A DNA stretch of 64,000 nt, taken from Plasmodium relictum. Its lineage: Eukaryota; Apicomplexa; Aconoidasida; Haemosporida; Plasmodiidae. The stretch spans positions 465,057 to 529,056 of the forward strand of contig NC_041679.1 of assembly GCF_900005765.1 (NCBI RefSeq), given 5' to 3'. Positions 1 through 10,981 of this stretch are shown here, one piece after another; positions within the stretch are counted from its first letter, which is position 1; the number at the start of each line of letters is the position of its first letter. The position numbers were made by a program, and so were the translations under genes. Below the pieces are notes generated by a model. That model was not told the origin of the DNA. It did no database searches and worked only from the letters and a program-made list of their open reading frames with translations.

Positions 1-3000
1 ACCTGAAGTAATACAGTATAACCCAATTTTATATAAATAAAAATAAGAGTTTTCATCTCTTCTCAAATTTTTTACTTTAACTTTTTGATATGAATTTTTT
101 TCTTCGTTACTTAAATTTTGGTATATTTCTTTTAGTTTATTTTTTATTGACTTATTTGATATAGATGAAATGGAATCACTATATGATGAAGCTACTGATT
201 CAACATAAGAATTAGATGAAGGTGACTGTGACAGAGACGATGTTGTTTGTGATGAAGTAGAAGAGTCGGAAGAAGAAACGGAACAATTAGAATTATTACT
301 TAATTTATTAAAAAATAATATATTATTTTTTTCATCTAATAAATTATTATTATTATAAGAAATAAGTTCTGAAAAATGAGAATACCGTAATGAAAGTTCA
401 TTTTTATCCATTTGAACGTCATTTTCTTTTTTTTTATTATTATAAATTATTTTATTCCTTTTCTTCTTTCTTTTTAAAAAACACTGTATTTTTTTTTTTC
501 TCTTAAAATAAAAAATGTTATTTAGGATGTTCAAAAAAATTATAACTTTTTTTCTGAATCCATTCATGATGTTTCTATCTTTAACAAAATTAAAAAAAGA
601 AAAATAAAAAAGAAGTTTTACATTTCTGTAACTAATTTGATCAAATTGAAAAAATTGAAAAAACTTTCTTTTTTTTATTAAATAAAAATTATCAAAATTG
701 TTATTAATGTTACTGTAATGGATTATTTTACCAACTTCCTCTTTTCTATCAAAATTATTATCAGTATCATTTTCAATTAAATTATTACTTCTATCATTAC
801 TTTTTTTATTTGTTAAATAAAAAAAATGCTCATTTAAAATTTCAATTGCTTTTTCTTTATTTGAAATAAGGAATAAATCAAAAAAGAGAATAAAGTTATT
901 ACTATAAAATATATGAAAAAGAGAATTTAAAATAAGATTATTTTTGTAATGAAATAACTTATTCATTATGTCTAATAAATATATGCGTATGTACTTTTTT
1001 AATATATTTTGATTATAATATGAACATTCTTTTTCGCTGTTTATAATGTTATATTTACTATTAAATATATCATTTATATAAATATCAAAATTTGTTTCTT
1101 TATTTAAAGAAGAATCTGAAGATATAATTATACTTCCACTTCTTGAAGAATCGGTATTGTAAAAAAAATTCCCATTAAAATTATTTTTCTTTATTTTTGT
1201 TTTCTCTTTGGTATTTAAATAAATAGTATTATTATTATTAATAATATCTCCACGTTCTATTTGATTTGTTTCAGATAATATATTTTTTTGGTAATCATAA
1301 TTGTTATAAGAAAAAGCATTTGTATTTAACATTTTTTTATTATTTAAAAAATTTACAATAAAATAATTAATTATTCTTAAAAAATTCTCTATATCTTCTT
1401 CGTATATTAAATAGTCAGACAGTATGGACAATGTTTTTAGTATTTTTAATTTAATTAATATAATATAACTATTTTTATACAAAAAAAATAAAATTTTTAT
1501 GAAGATAATTCTTTTCAAAATAAAATCATCTGATATATTTTTTCTTAATGTGCTTGTCTGATTAGAAAATTCACTAAAATGATGCTTTCCATCCATTCTA
1601 ATATATTGTTTTTCTTTTTTTAAAAGTTCTTTTTTAAACTTAACAAATAAGGTGTCTTCAAAAATATCAGAATCTAAATTATCTTCACTAATTAAGTTAT
1701 ATAACTTTATTTTATTTTTTTTTAAAATACTATAACAATAAAATATGCAATTTTTGTTTGCATTCTTTATGTTTTCTCTTTCATTTTCAATTATTAAATC
1801 ATCCATGTTATTTTTTGAAAAACAATTTTCATTACTTATTTCGCTTATAACATCACTTCTTGAATTTTCATCTTCTATTGAATTATTAGAAGAAATATTA
1901 TAAATTTTTTTATTTACATCACCTTTTGTATTATTAATTTTATTATAAATATTACTATACTTGTAATTATTTTTATATATATCATTTTGATTATAAGCAT
2001 TATCTATATGATTGGGACCATTAAAAATATTATAATTGCAATTTTTATTGTTATTATTAACATTAGTAATTTTGTTATTATCATCAATATTGTTATTAAT
2101 ATATTTATTATTGTCATTATTATCATTATTACTATTATTTACATATTTATCGTTATTATTAATATTATTCATATTGCCATAGTTATTACTAACATTATCA
2201 CTTTTATTATTATTATTATTGGCTATAATATTATTATTATTATTATCATATGTATTGTTATCCTTGTTACTATAACCAACTTTATTTTTTGATAAACAAT
2301 AGTTTTTTTTTTTTTTTTTTTTTTTATTAATATACTTATTTATGTAGCTTTTATTATTTTCTCTACAATTTTTTGTTTTTTTTTTTTTTTTTATATTCAA
2401 AGTTATATTTAATTTTTTTATATTAATATCATTATTTTTTTCTCTTTCTTTTGCTAAATGAATAAAATTTTCAAAAAATAAATCAATATTTTCTTTTTTA
2501 CTATTATTATCATTTGTATTATCACCTGATTTCTTTTTCTTTTCATTTTCATTAGCTTCATCACTAATGCTTATAGTAAAATTAAAGTTTCCTTTTTGAT
2601 CTTCATTTAAACTACTATCTTTATTTTCATCAACAGATGAATATTCTCTTTTTATGTTAATGTCTCTTTCTTCTTTGCAATTTAATTTTCCTATCCCATC
2701 TTCATTCTCTATTATATTAATGTTTTCATTATTTATAGAAATAGGTTGATATATTTTCTTATTATTTACAGTTATATATTTATTTTCATTTTGCTGTTTA
2801 TTATTAAATCCTTTAGCATTTAAATTTTTTTCTTTCAAAATGCTTAAAAATTTGTTTATAAATGAATCAAAATATATTTTACTTAAATTAAAGAAATCAT
2901 CTTTAATATTATCTTTATCTATATTAATTTTATTTGTATTATATTTATTATTTGTGCTATCTTTTGGTGAAGTATTATTATTTTCTATAAAATTTTTATG

Positions 3001-5091
3001 AATATTGTTTTTAATTTTAAAAAATTTATATACTATTTTAATGAATACTAATAATGAAAGGTTGTTATTTAATTGCAAATAATTTAACCAATTTAATAAC
3101 TCGTAATATTGAATAGTAGATATAAAGGAAAAATACTTAACAAAAAAATAATTGTTTACAGTATCTTTTTTTTCTGATCCCAAATTATATATAGAAACAA
3201 AAATTTTTTTTTTCTTAATTAAAAATAATAAACTTCTCAACGCAAAATAATATATATTTCTTTTTTTCATTATGTTGGTATGATATGCATTTAATAAAAA
3301 TTTAATTATAATAATTTGTAAATTGGTTAAGCACATGTTTTTACAACTTAATAACGTAGTACTATGAAAATAGTTATCTAAAATATTTATAATTATATTT
3401 TCATCGCTCTGTAGATAATCAATTTCAAAAAAATTGTTTATTAATCCCCATAATTTCTTGAATAAAAAATAACTTACATATGGAACGAAGCTATTCAATT
3501 TATCCGCAATTTTACTTAAAAAAATACATTTGGCATATAAAAAATGATTATTTAAAATATTTAACATATTTTTTTTTTTTATCTGCTTTTTTTTTTTATA
3601 TTCTTTACTCTTTTCAAAATTTATATTATTTTTAATATTAACATTATTATTGCTTATACTATTCTTTGTAAAAAAATTCTTTTGATCCTTTATTTCATTT
3701 GTAAAACGTTTATTTGTTGTTTTTAATTTATTTTGATTATTCTCAGATATACCATTTATATTACTATTATATTCCTTCATGGAATAAAAAACTTGATTCG
3801 ATTGATTTTCATTTTTTCTTTCTAAATAATGAATATCCTCTTTTTCGTAAATATGTTTTTGTTTTTCTTCTTGAAACTCATCACCACCCGGTTTTTGAAA
3901 AGGTGTATTTGATTCATTTTTAGTTAATTTTTTTTCCTTTATATAGTTTAAATAAAAATTAATATCTCTTTTATCCTGATTTACTAAACTATTATAAAAC
4001 TTTTTAACAATATGATAGATAATATCATGACTCAAAAAATTAATTAATTCAATAAAAATATAAAAAGCATAGCAAAATTCATCAAAGTTTATCTCCTGAA
4101 AAATTATATTTAGAATAAGATTAATTAAGTAATTGCATTGACTAACTTTTTTAATAAAAATAAAACATAATTTTAATCCATATATTCTTATCAACTTATT
4201 TTCTTGATTCAATATTTTTATAATGTTTAATATTATATAATCATTAATAAATATTGCCTCATTTTTTCTAATTACATAAAAATTTTCTCTATTTTTTATT
4301 TTTTTAAAACAAAAATCATCAAAAAAAAGCATTTGAATTTTGTTGAAATTTCTTAAAAGATGATAATAGACAAAATTTTTAACACCTGTATGAGAACTTA
4401 ACTTAATTATTTCCAATAAAAAAATTAAACAGTTATAGACAACACTGTAATTATCAGAATAATTGTCTTCATTTTTATATAATATATTATTTACATTCTC
4501 TATATCATTAGATGTTAATAATTTTTGTTCTTTAGTATCATAGAAATATATAACATGAGATAATAAAGAAATATTTTTTAACAAATATAATAAAGAAGGA
4601 TTTGTATTTTTTAATACATTTTTTGCCTCAAAATATATATCTAAGTTATTTTTATTTTCTATAAAAAAATAATTTCTATATTTCAAAAACTCGTAACGAT
4701 CTTTATCACTTACTAGTAAAAATGATTTTTTATTTATTTCATTTTTTTTTTCTTGATCTTTTTCTTCTTCTTTCTGGCATTTTTTGCTTTTTGCATATGA
4801 TGAATATTCATATTTATTTGCATCATTTTCATTTATATTAGGGTCCTTTATTTCAGATGAATCTTTATTCATAAAAAAAATTAAATTATTGCTATTTTTA
4901 GAATTTTCATTAAAATCATATTTTATTTCAACTTTTTCTATTTCACTATCTTTTATTTCATCATTTTTTTCTAATTCACAACTTTTTAAGTCATCATTTC
5001 CGCTTTTTTTACTATTTTCTATTATCGATTTCAAATTTTCAAAATTTTCGTTATTGTCAAATTCATTTGTAAAATCATTGCTACTTTTCAT
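1..5091 (-). CDS. Large conserved-type protein of unknown function, C-terminus beyond window edge
   Basis: One frame stays open on the minus strand from an ATG at 5091 (MKSSNDFTNEF) to base 1, at least 1697 codons, with no stop in the window, so the C-terminus lies to the left. I recognise no named domain. The protein alternates two kinds of sequence. Hydrophobic helical blocks (for example around 4700-4000, 3600-3000, 1750-1350 and 1050-550) look like armadillo/HEAT-type helices. Between them lie low-complexity inserts: an acidic N-terminus, Asn/Asp-rich runs near 1990-2280, Lys runs near 2300-2400, and a Ser-rich stretch near 180-300. No signal peptide or clear membrane segment was seen. 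It is head-to-head with the kinesin gene. A helical-repeat scaffold or trafficking factor is possible, but that is inference. The coding frame is well supported by its length and codon usage; the function is unknown. Confidence 0.8.
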   Translation of the reverse strand, partial: MKSSNDFTNEFDNNENFENLKSIIENSKKSGNDDLKSCELEKNDEIKDSEIEKVEIKYDFNENSKNSNNLIFFMNKDSSEIKDPNINENDANKYEYSSYAKSKKCQKEEEKDQEKKNEINKKSFLLVSDKDRYEFLKYRNYFFIENKNNLDIYFEAKNVLKNTNPSLLYLLKNISLLSHVIYFYDTKEQKLLTSNDIENVNNILYKNEDNYSDNYSVVYNCLIFLLEIIKLSSHTGVKNFVYYHLLRNFNKIQMLFFDDFCFKKIKNRENFYVIRKNEAIFINDYIILNIIKILNQENKLIRIYGLKLCFIFIKKVSQCNYLINLILNIIFQEINFDEFCYAFYIFIELINFLSHDIIYHIVKKFYNSLVNQDKRDINFYLNYIKEKKLTKNESNTPFQKPGGDEFQEEKQKHIYEKEDIHYLERKNENQSNQVFYSMKEYNSNINGISENNQNKLKTTNKRFTNEIKDQKNFFTKNSISNNNVNIKNNINFEKSKEYKKKKQIKKKNMLNILNNHFLYAKCIFLSKIADKLNSFVPYVSYFLFKKLWGLINNFFEIDYLQSDENIIINILDNYFHSTTLLSCKNMCLTNLQIIIIKFLLNAYHTNIMKKRNIYYFALRSLLFLIKKKKIFVSIYNLGSEKKDTVNNYFFVKYFSFISTIQYYELLNWLNYLQLNNNLSLLVFIKIVYKFFKIKNNIHKNFIENNNTSPKDSTNNKYNTNKINIDKDNIKDDFFNLSKIYFDSFINKFLSILKEKNLNAKGFNNKQQNENKYITVNNKKIYQPISINNENINIIENEDGIGKLNCKEERDINIKREYSSVDENKDSSLNEDQKGNFNFTISISDEANENEKKKKSGDNTNDNNSKKENIDLFFENFIHLAKEREKNNDINIKKLNITLNIKKKKKTKNCRENNKSYINKYINKKKKKKKNYCLSKNKVGYSNKDNNTYDNNNNNIIANNNNNKSDNVSNNYGNMNNINNNDKYVNNSNNDNNDNNKYINNNIDDNNKITNVNNNNKNCNYNIFNGPNHIDNAYNQNDIYKNNYKYSNIYNKINNTKGDVNKKIYNISSNNSIEDENSRSDVISEISNENCFSKNNMDDLIIENERENIKNANKNCIFYCYSILKKNKIKLYNLISEDNLDSDIFEDTLFVKFKKELLKKEKQYIRMDGKHHFSEFSNQTSTLRKNISDDFILKRIIFIKILFFLYKNSYIILIKLKILKTLSILSDYLIYEEDIENFLRIINYFIVNFLNNKKMLNTNAFSYNNYDYQKNILSETNQIERGDIINNNNTIYLNTKEKTKIKKNNFNGNFFYNTDSSRSGSIIISSDSSLNKETNFDIYINDIFNSKYNIINSEKECSYYNQNILKKYIRIYLLDIMNKLFHYKNNLILNSLFHIFYSNNFILFFDLFLISNKEKAIEILNEHFFYLTNKKSNDRSNNLIENDTDNNFDRKEEVGKIIHYSNINNNFDNFYLIKKRKFFQFFQFDQISYRNVKLLFYFSFFNFVKDRNIMNGFRKKVIIFLNILNNIFYFKRKKKIQCFLKRKKKRNKIIYNNKKKENDVQMDKNELSLRYSHFSELISYNNNNLLDEKNNILFFNKLSNNSNCSVSSSDSSTSSQTTSSLSQSPSSNSYVESVASSYSDSISSISNKSIKNKLKEIYQNLSNEEKNSYQKVKVKNLRRDENSYFYLYKIGLYCITSG

Positions 5092-6163
5092 CTCATAGAA
5101 CAATTAATTATTGCTGTTATTATTATTTTATTTTATGAGCAAACCAATATTACTCAATAATAAAAATTACTTAAAATTTTTAAGTATTCTAATCATTTCA
5201 AATATATTGCAAATCAAAAAAATACAAAAAATAAAAAAAAAAAAGTATTATAATATAATTTATATTAAATATAAAAATCAAGCAGAAAACAGTAATATAA
5301 TTTTCGATTATTTTGAAGAAAAGAATTTTCTTTTTTTATGATTCATATTTTATTTAATATTTCATTAACTTTATAAAGAATACTTAAATAAGAATAATAT
5401 TTTTTTATCCTATAAAACTTGTCCTTGAGAATTAAAAATTAAATATATATTTATTTTTTAAATATATACTTGAAAATTTTGAAGCTTTAAATAATTTTAT
5501 TAAAAATGATATTTTTCGTACAATGTTAAAAGAAAATGAAAAAAAAAATATAATTTTAACCTTTTGTTTGAAATAGAAAATCAAAATTGTTTTAAGAAAA
5601 ACTTTTTATTAAAATAATATATTTAAATTTATTTTTTTTTTTTTTCACTTCTTAACATTAAAATCATATGAAGTTTTTTAAAAGTATTTTAATAAAATTA
5701 ATGTTTATTAAATATTAAACTATTTTTAATTTATAATATTATTATTAAAGAATAAGCATATATTTTAAAAAAACAAATATTTGTACAAATAAAAAAAAAA
5801 AATTATAAAATATTTAAAGAAATAATTGTTTATATATACACTAAAACAATATTTTAATAAATTGATAAAAAAAAAAAAAAAAGAAAAAGAAGAGAAAACA
5901 ATAATATGAAAATTAATAAATAATAATGATAATGAATTTTAGTGAAATTTTTTCTTTTCCTAAAAAAAAAAATGTAAATTTTTTCTCGGAAATAGGTATC
6001 ATAATTCATACAAATTCATTTTGATAAAATACTTTTAAAAAATTTATAAAGAAAAAAAAAAAGGGAATTAAAAAATTTATTTGAACACATTTAGGTCTAA
6101 AGATAAAATTATTTTATTTTATAACATACTTCTTTAAAAAATAATCTTTTTATTTTATTTGAA
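5092..6163. promoter_or_regulatory. Divergent intergenic region between the large minus-strand gene and the kinesin gene
   Basis: This 1.07-kb region separates two start codons facing away from each other, so it should hold both promoters and 5' leaders. It is AT-rich with many poly(A) and poly(T) runs of 8-16 bases. I see no RNA gene and no coding potential. A short open frame near 5111-5341 on the plus strand is Lys/Ile-rich noise. Confidence 0.5.
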
Positions 6164-9100
6164 ATGCATAGAAGATCTTACAGTGAATCAGTAGCTTTAT
6201 CAAAGCATTCATCGAGTTAGAAGAAAGAAAAAAAAAAATTTAAGAATTATGAAAGGATTTTTAATTTTTTATATTTTTTTTTTTTAAGATAATTTTAGCA
6301 AAACTTTATTATATTTTCTTAAAATATTTATTTATGTAAAATTATATATATATTTTTTTTTTTATATATATATATAAAACTAAATTAGATAACAATTAGT
6401 AGTAGGCTAAGACTAAATTAAAACTAAAATTTGATAAAATCTATATTTAAATGATATTATTAGTAGATAAAAATTATATTTAAATTAGATAAAAAAAATA
6501 TTCTAAAATTAAAGTTTGATATAAACTATATTATAAATAAGAAAAGAATGTCTTATTTCTGAGAATTTCTTTTTTTCTCTTTTTTTTATATTAAATGTGA
6601 TTTTTCTTCATATATATCAGGTAAAAAAAATGAAAATGAGTTAAATAACGAATTAAAGAAAAACGAAAACATTGGAAAAAACGAAAAAAAATTAGAAAAT
6701 GTTGTAGTTAGAATTAGAAAATTAGATAATAATGAAAAGTCAACATTACATACAGATCCTAATGATAAAACTGTTTTATATTTTGATAAAGATTTTGAAA
6801 TAGAAAAATATAATTTTGATATAGTCTTTGATCAAAATGATGATAATAAAACTATCTTTAATAAAATAGGTGGCCATTTTATAATTAATAATGTATGCAA
6901 TGGATTTAAAGAAACGATAATTACATATGGGCAAACAGGTAGTGGTAAAACATATACCTTATTTGGTTCAAATAAAGAATATGGTATAATATATTATTTT
7001 ATTCATTATTTATATAAATTGCATAATACGAAAACTAAAAGAAAAACTATTTATTTAAGTATATATGAAATATTAGGGGATACTTTAATTGATCTTATAT
7101 CAAACTTAAATGAAAAGAATATAGAATTTTATACAGAAGAATACTATCTCAAAACTATCAAATATTCTTATAAAGTTGTTAATATCAAAAATTATGAAAT
7201 GGCAAAAAAACTTATTGATACTGCTTGCCTTTTAAGAAATGTTGAAGCTACTTCTCAAAATATGAGGTCCTAATAAAAAAAAAAAAAAAAAGATAAAAAT
7301 GTATAAATTTATTAAGATAAAATCATTTTAAAAAATTTTTAATATCTTATCAGATCAAGCAGATCTCATGCAATTATTCAATTTTTTGTAAACATTTCTG
7401 AATCAACTATTAATAATGGTGTTGAAACAATTAGAGATTACTATGGAGTTTTAACATTAGTTGATTTAGTTGGATGTGAAAGAGAAGGATTTAGCAGAAA
7501 TAAAAATGATAAATCATCAAGTAAAATTTTAAATTCGTCCCTGACTTCTCTCAATAAAATGTTGAGAAAAATGCAAGTATTTAATTTATATATACATGAT
7601 GAATATAAAAATTTTAAATTATTAGAAATTTTTCTTATTTACCTAAAAATTTTTTTTTTAGATGGGCAATTTAGATGAATCAGATAAAAGACAAAGTGTC
7701 TTATGTAAAGTTCTTTTTAATTACATTCAGAAAACATGTGGTGTTTCCATGATTTTTTGCTTTAATCCTAAATTAAGCCAAAAGAGTGTAATAAATATAA
7801 TAGTATATAAAATATATTAAAACAATACTTCAAAATTTTATTTAATTTTTCATGCAAATTAGCAATAAAATAAAATTGTTAAATAAAATTTATATATATA
7901 TATATATATAATATATATATATATTATATATTATTTGTCTTTATATACTTGTATTATTCAGTTAACAAGTTCAACATTAATCATGGCTAGTGATTGCAAA
8001 AAAATAAAAAGCAAAAGAAAACAATTGATTTATATAAAGTCTCAAAATAAAGAAAATTTTTTTAAAAAGTTAGGAAATGATAATTATAAAAATGACTATA
8101 ATCATAATAGTAATATTAATAATTTAAAAGTTACAGATAATGAAATATATGAGGAAAAAAATAAGAAAAACTCTGATTACATAAAAAATAATAAAAGTAA
8201 TATGGAAATTGAAAAAGTTAAGAAGATAAAAGATTATTGCGACCTTAATAACACTCCATTATTTCTTATATATGCTAATGGTGATAATAATCATATCATA
8301 AATAATTTAAATAAAGAAAAAGATGAAAAATATACTATTTTAAGAAACATTGTAAATGATATTATAAATGAGCAAATAATAAAAGAAGAAAAAAAAAAAT
8401 ATATGATTGAACAATTAAGAAATGATATTGTTAAACTAAAAAATGAATGTGAATATTGGAAAAAAGAGGCAAATAATTATCATAATAAATTAAAAATATT
8501 AAATAAAAATTATTTAAAAATTAATGAATTTCTTTTTAATACGTTAAATACTAATCCTATTAATAGTTATAACTCTTCTAATTTTTGTAATTTAGCCTCT
8601 TTTAAATTTGATGAAGAAATAGATAAACAACGAAAAAATGAAAATATAGTAAAAAATAACAATTCTCTTTTTCGAAGAGAAAAAAATGAATATGCAGAAA
8701 ACATTGAAAAGGGAAATACTCTAAAGAATCATGAACAGAGTTCTCATATCCCATTTAAATCAAAAGATATTTCAAATTCATATAATTTATCTAATTCAAA
8801 AAATATTTCACAAAAAGACGTAAATATACACAATCAATATATAAATGATAATATGAAAAGCAAAGAGGAAACAAAATGTTATCAAATAAACGAAAATAAA
8901 TTAGAAAAGAGCATATCATTTATAAAAAACAGTTTATCCTTTAATGAAAAAAAAAATTATGAAGAAACATTACTTGAATCAAATAATCACATGAAAAGTT
9001 CTAAACAATTTTACACGAAAGAATTAATAGATTATACAAATAATCCTTCGAAAACACAAAATTGTAAAAAAAAAAATTCACAAATAGAACAAGCCAAAGA

Positions 9101-9524
9101 ATTCAACGATAATAAAACTACTTTTTACAATAAAACAGGTTCTAATATTCAAGATGATCAAAATAACACTAAGAATTTTTCACACAACAAAATTATTAAT
9201 AGAGAAAATGATATAAATGTCCATATATCAAATGAAAATGATCTCATAAGTAATTTAAATCAAAAAAAATCAAATATTTTAAATGAAAAAATAAATAGAA
9301 ATTACTCAATGAAAGAACCTATTATACCATCTACATCTTACGATAAAATTAATACAGAAAAATTTAATATAAAATATTCAGAAAAAAAAGATACGAAAAA
9401 AAATATAATGAGTTTTATATCAAATAATGACTATAAAAATTTAAATAACATCACTGTTGATTCATTAGCCACTAAAATAAAAAACAGAATGTTAAAATCA
9501 AGAAGTTTGTCAGTTGTTCGTTAA
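6164..9524 (+). CDS. Kinesin-like motor protein with divergent N-terminal motor domain
   Basis: Kinesins are microtubule motors driven by ATP hydrolysis. My model has five exons: 6164-6215, 6621-7266, 7354-7576, 7662-7787 and 7962-9524, giving 869 residues with all phases closing. The N-terminal motor domain shows a perfect P-loop GQTGSGKT (about residue 121), switch I NMRSSRSH (about 231; it is split by an intron and restored exactly by splicing) and switch II as DLVGCE instead of the usual DLAGSE (about 269). The first motif reads VVVRIRKL where most kinesins have VRPL, and the usual VPYRDSKLT segment is not recognisable. The motor ends at LTSSTLIMASDCKKIK. A coiled coil follows (IEQLRNDIVKLKNECEYWKK), then a long Asn/Lys-rich tail. 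Exon 1 is the least certain part: it is only 52 nt, followed by a 405-nt intron. I cannot assign a kinesin subfamily. Confidence 0.85.
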
Positions 9525-10981
9525 AAAAAAATTTATACAAAAATAATCCATATTGTTTAATTTAAAAAATTAAAAAGAAAAAAGAAACTAAATAAAATCT
9601 TTTATATATAGTATATATAATATTATAAATTTACTTATTTTTTTTCTCATTTTTAATATTTTTGCAAAATCTTATATTTTTAAGCTTTTCATAATATTTC
9701 TGTACTTTCTTGTTAATTTTTTTTTTTTTTTTTAAAGTTTTTATAAATAAGAAATATATAACAAAGAATCATTGTCTTTCTATATTTTACCATAAAAATT
9801 AGAAGTTGTATATATAATTTTAAAATACCACTGAAACTTGTATTTTTATTTTAAATCATCTGATAAAATAAAAATATATAAGACGGATTTTTTAACTTTA
9901 TAATATATCTTTAAAATTATATAAATTACACAATCGATTCTATTTTTTTTAAATAATTATTAAAAATGTAAAAGAAAAAATATATATTCCATATATAAAC
10001 ATGCACATTTTTAAAAATATAATATGGAAATAATTTATGTAAATTAATAGATAATTTTATATTTTATATTTATATTTATATTTATTTTTTTTTTTTTTTT
10101 TTTTTTTTTCACCTCATATATATATATATATATACATATAAAAAAAAAAAAAAAATATAAGATTAAAATAATATATTTATATTAATTTTTATCTTTAATA
10201 ACATTTTAACTTTTTTTTTTTTTTCTGTGTTACGCTAGAATTTTTACTAAAATTTGAACAAAAACAAATTTTTTTTTTTTAACATTTCCTTAAAATTAGT
10301 GTGTTTAATTAATTTTACAATTATTTACAATTTTACATTTTCTTATTTTTACTTATTCATTTCTTTTTTTTTTTTTTTTTGCTAACTTTTTATTTTCCTT
10401 TTTTATTTTATTAAATTTTTATTTTATTATTATTTTTTTAAGCTTCTGTTATGTATACTATATGATTTCTTAAAAAATTTTACTTCAAAAATACCAGTGT
10501 AAAAAAAATAATTTGAGCTATATACATTTTATATATATATATTAATATATGTGTATATGATTATTTCAATATTTCATCCTATTTTTAAAAAACATAAATT
10601 AAATTATACTATTTTATTTTATAATTTATGTACATATATGTAAAATAAAATGTTACAAAATTTAAATAAAAAACTATACTTTAGTGAAGTAAAAAAACAT
10701 ATAATTTGTTATACATACATATATTTGACATAAATATTTGAAATCTTTATATTTTTTAAAAGAAAATATTAGAACAATATCTCTTTATTTTTCTCATAGA
10801 ACATGAAAGGAATATAATTAAAAAATACATAATTGTTAACATTAAATGATTAACATGTAAAACTATTTAAAAATATATATATATTTTTTTATATTTAAAA
10901 AACGAATTTTTTTTTTTTTATATGTTTGCTTATTTTTGTAAATAAAAAAATATATATATATATATATTTCTTTTGAAAAAA
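9525..10981. other. Intergenic region between kinesin and DnaJ genes
   Basis: This 1.46-kb stretch lies between two plus-strand genes and should contain the kinesin 3' UTR and the DnaJ promoter. It is A+T-rich, with poly(T) runs (near 10087-10110, 10206-10225 and 10363-10380) and a TA microsatellite near 10115-10135. No RNA gene or coding frame was seen. Confidence 0.5.

Noticed and set aside
1987-2292. Plus-strand 101-codon Ile/Val-rich open frame
   Set aside because: It is the complement of an Asn/Asp-rich low-complexity run in the large minus-strand gene; ATT/GTT/ATC codons there simply mirror AAT/AAC/GAT.
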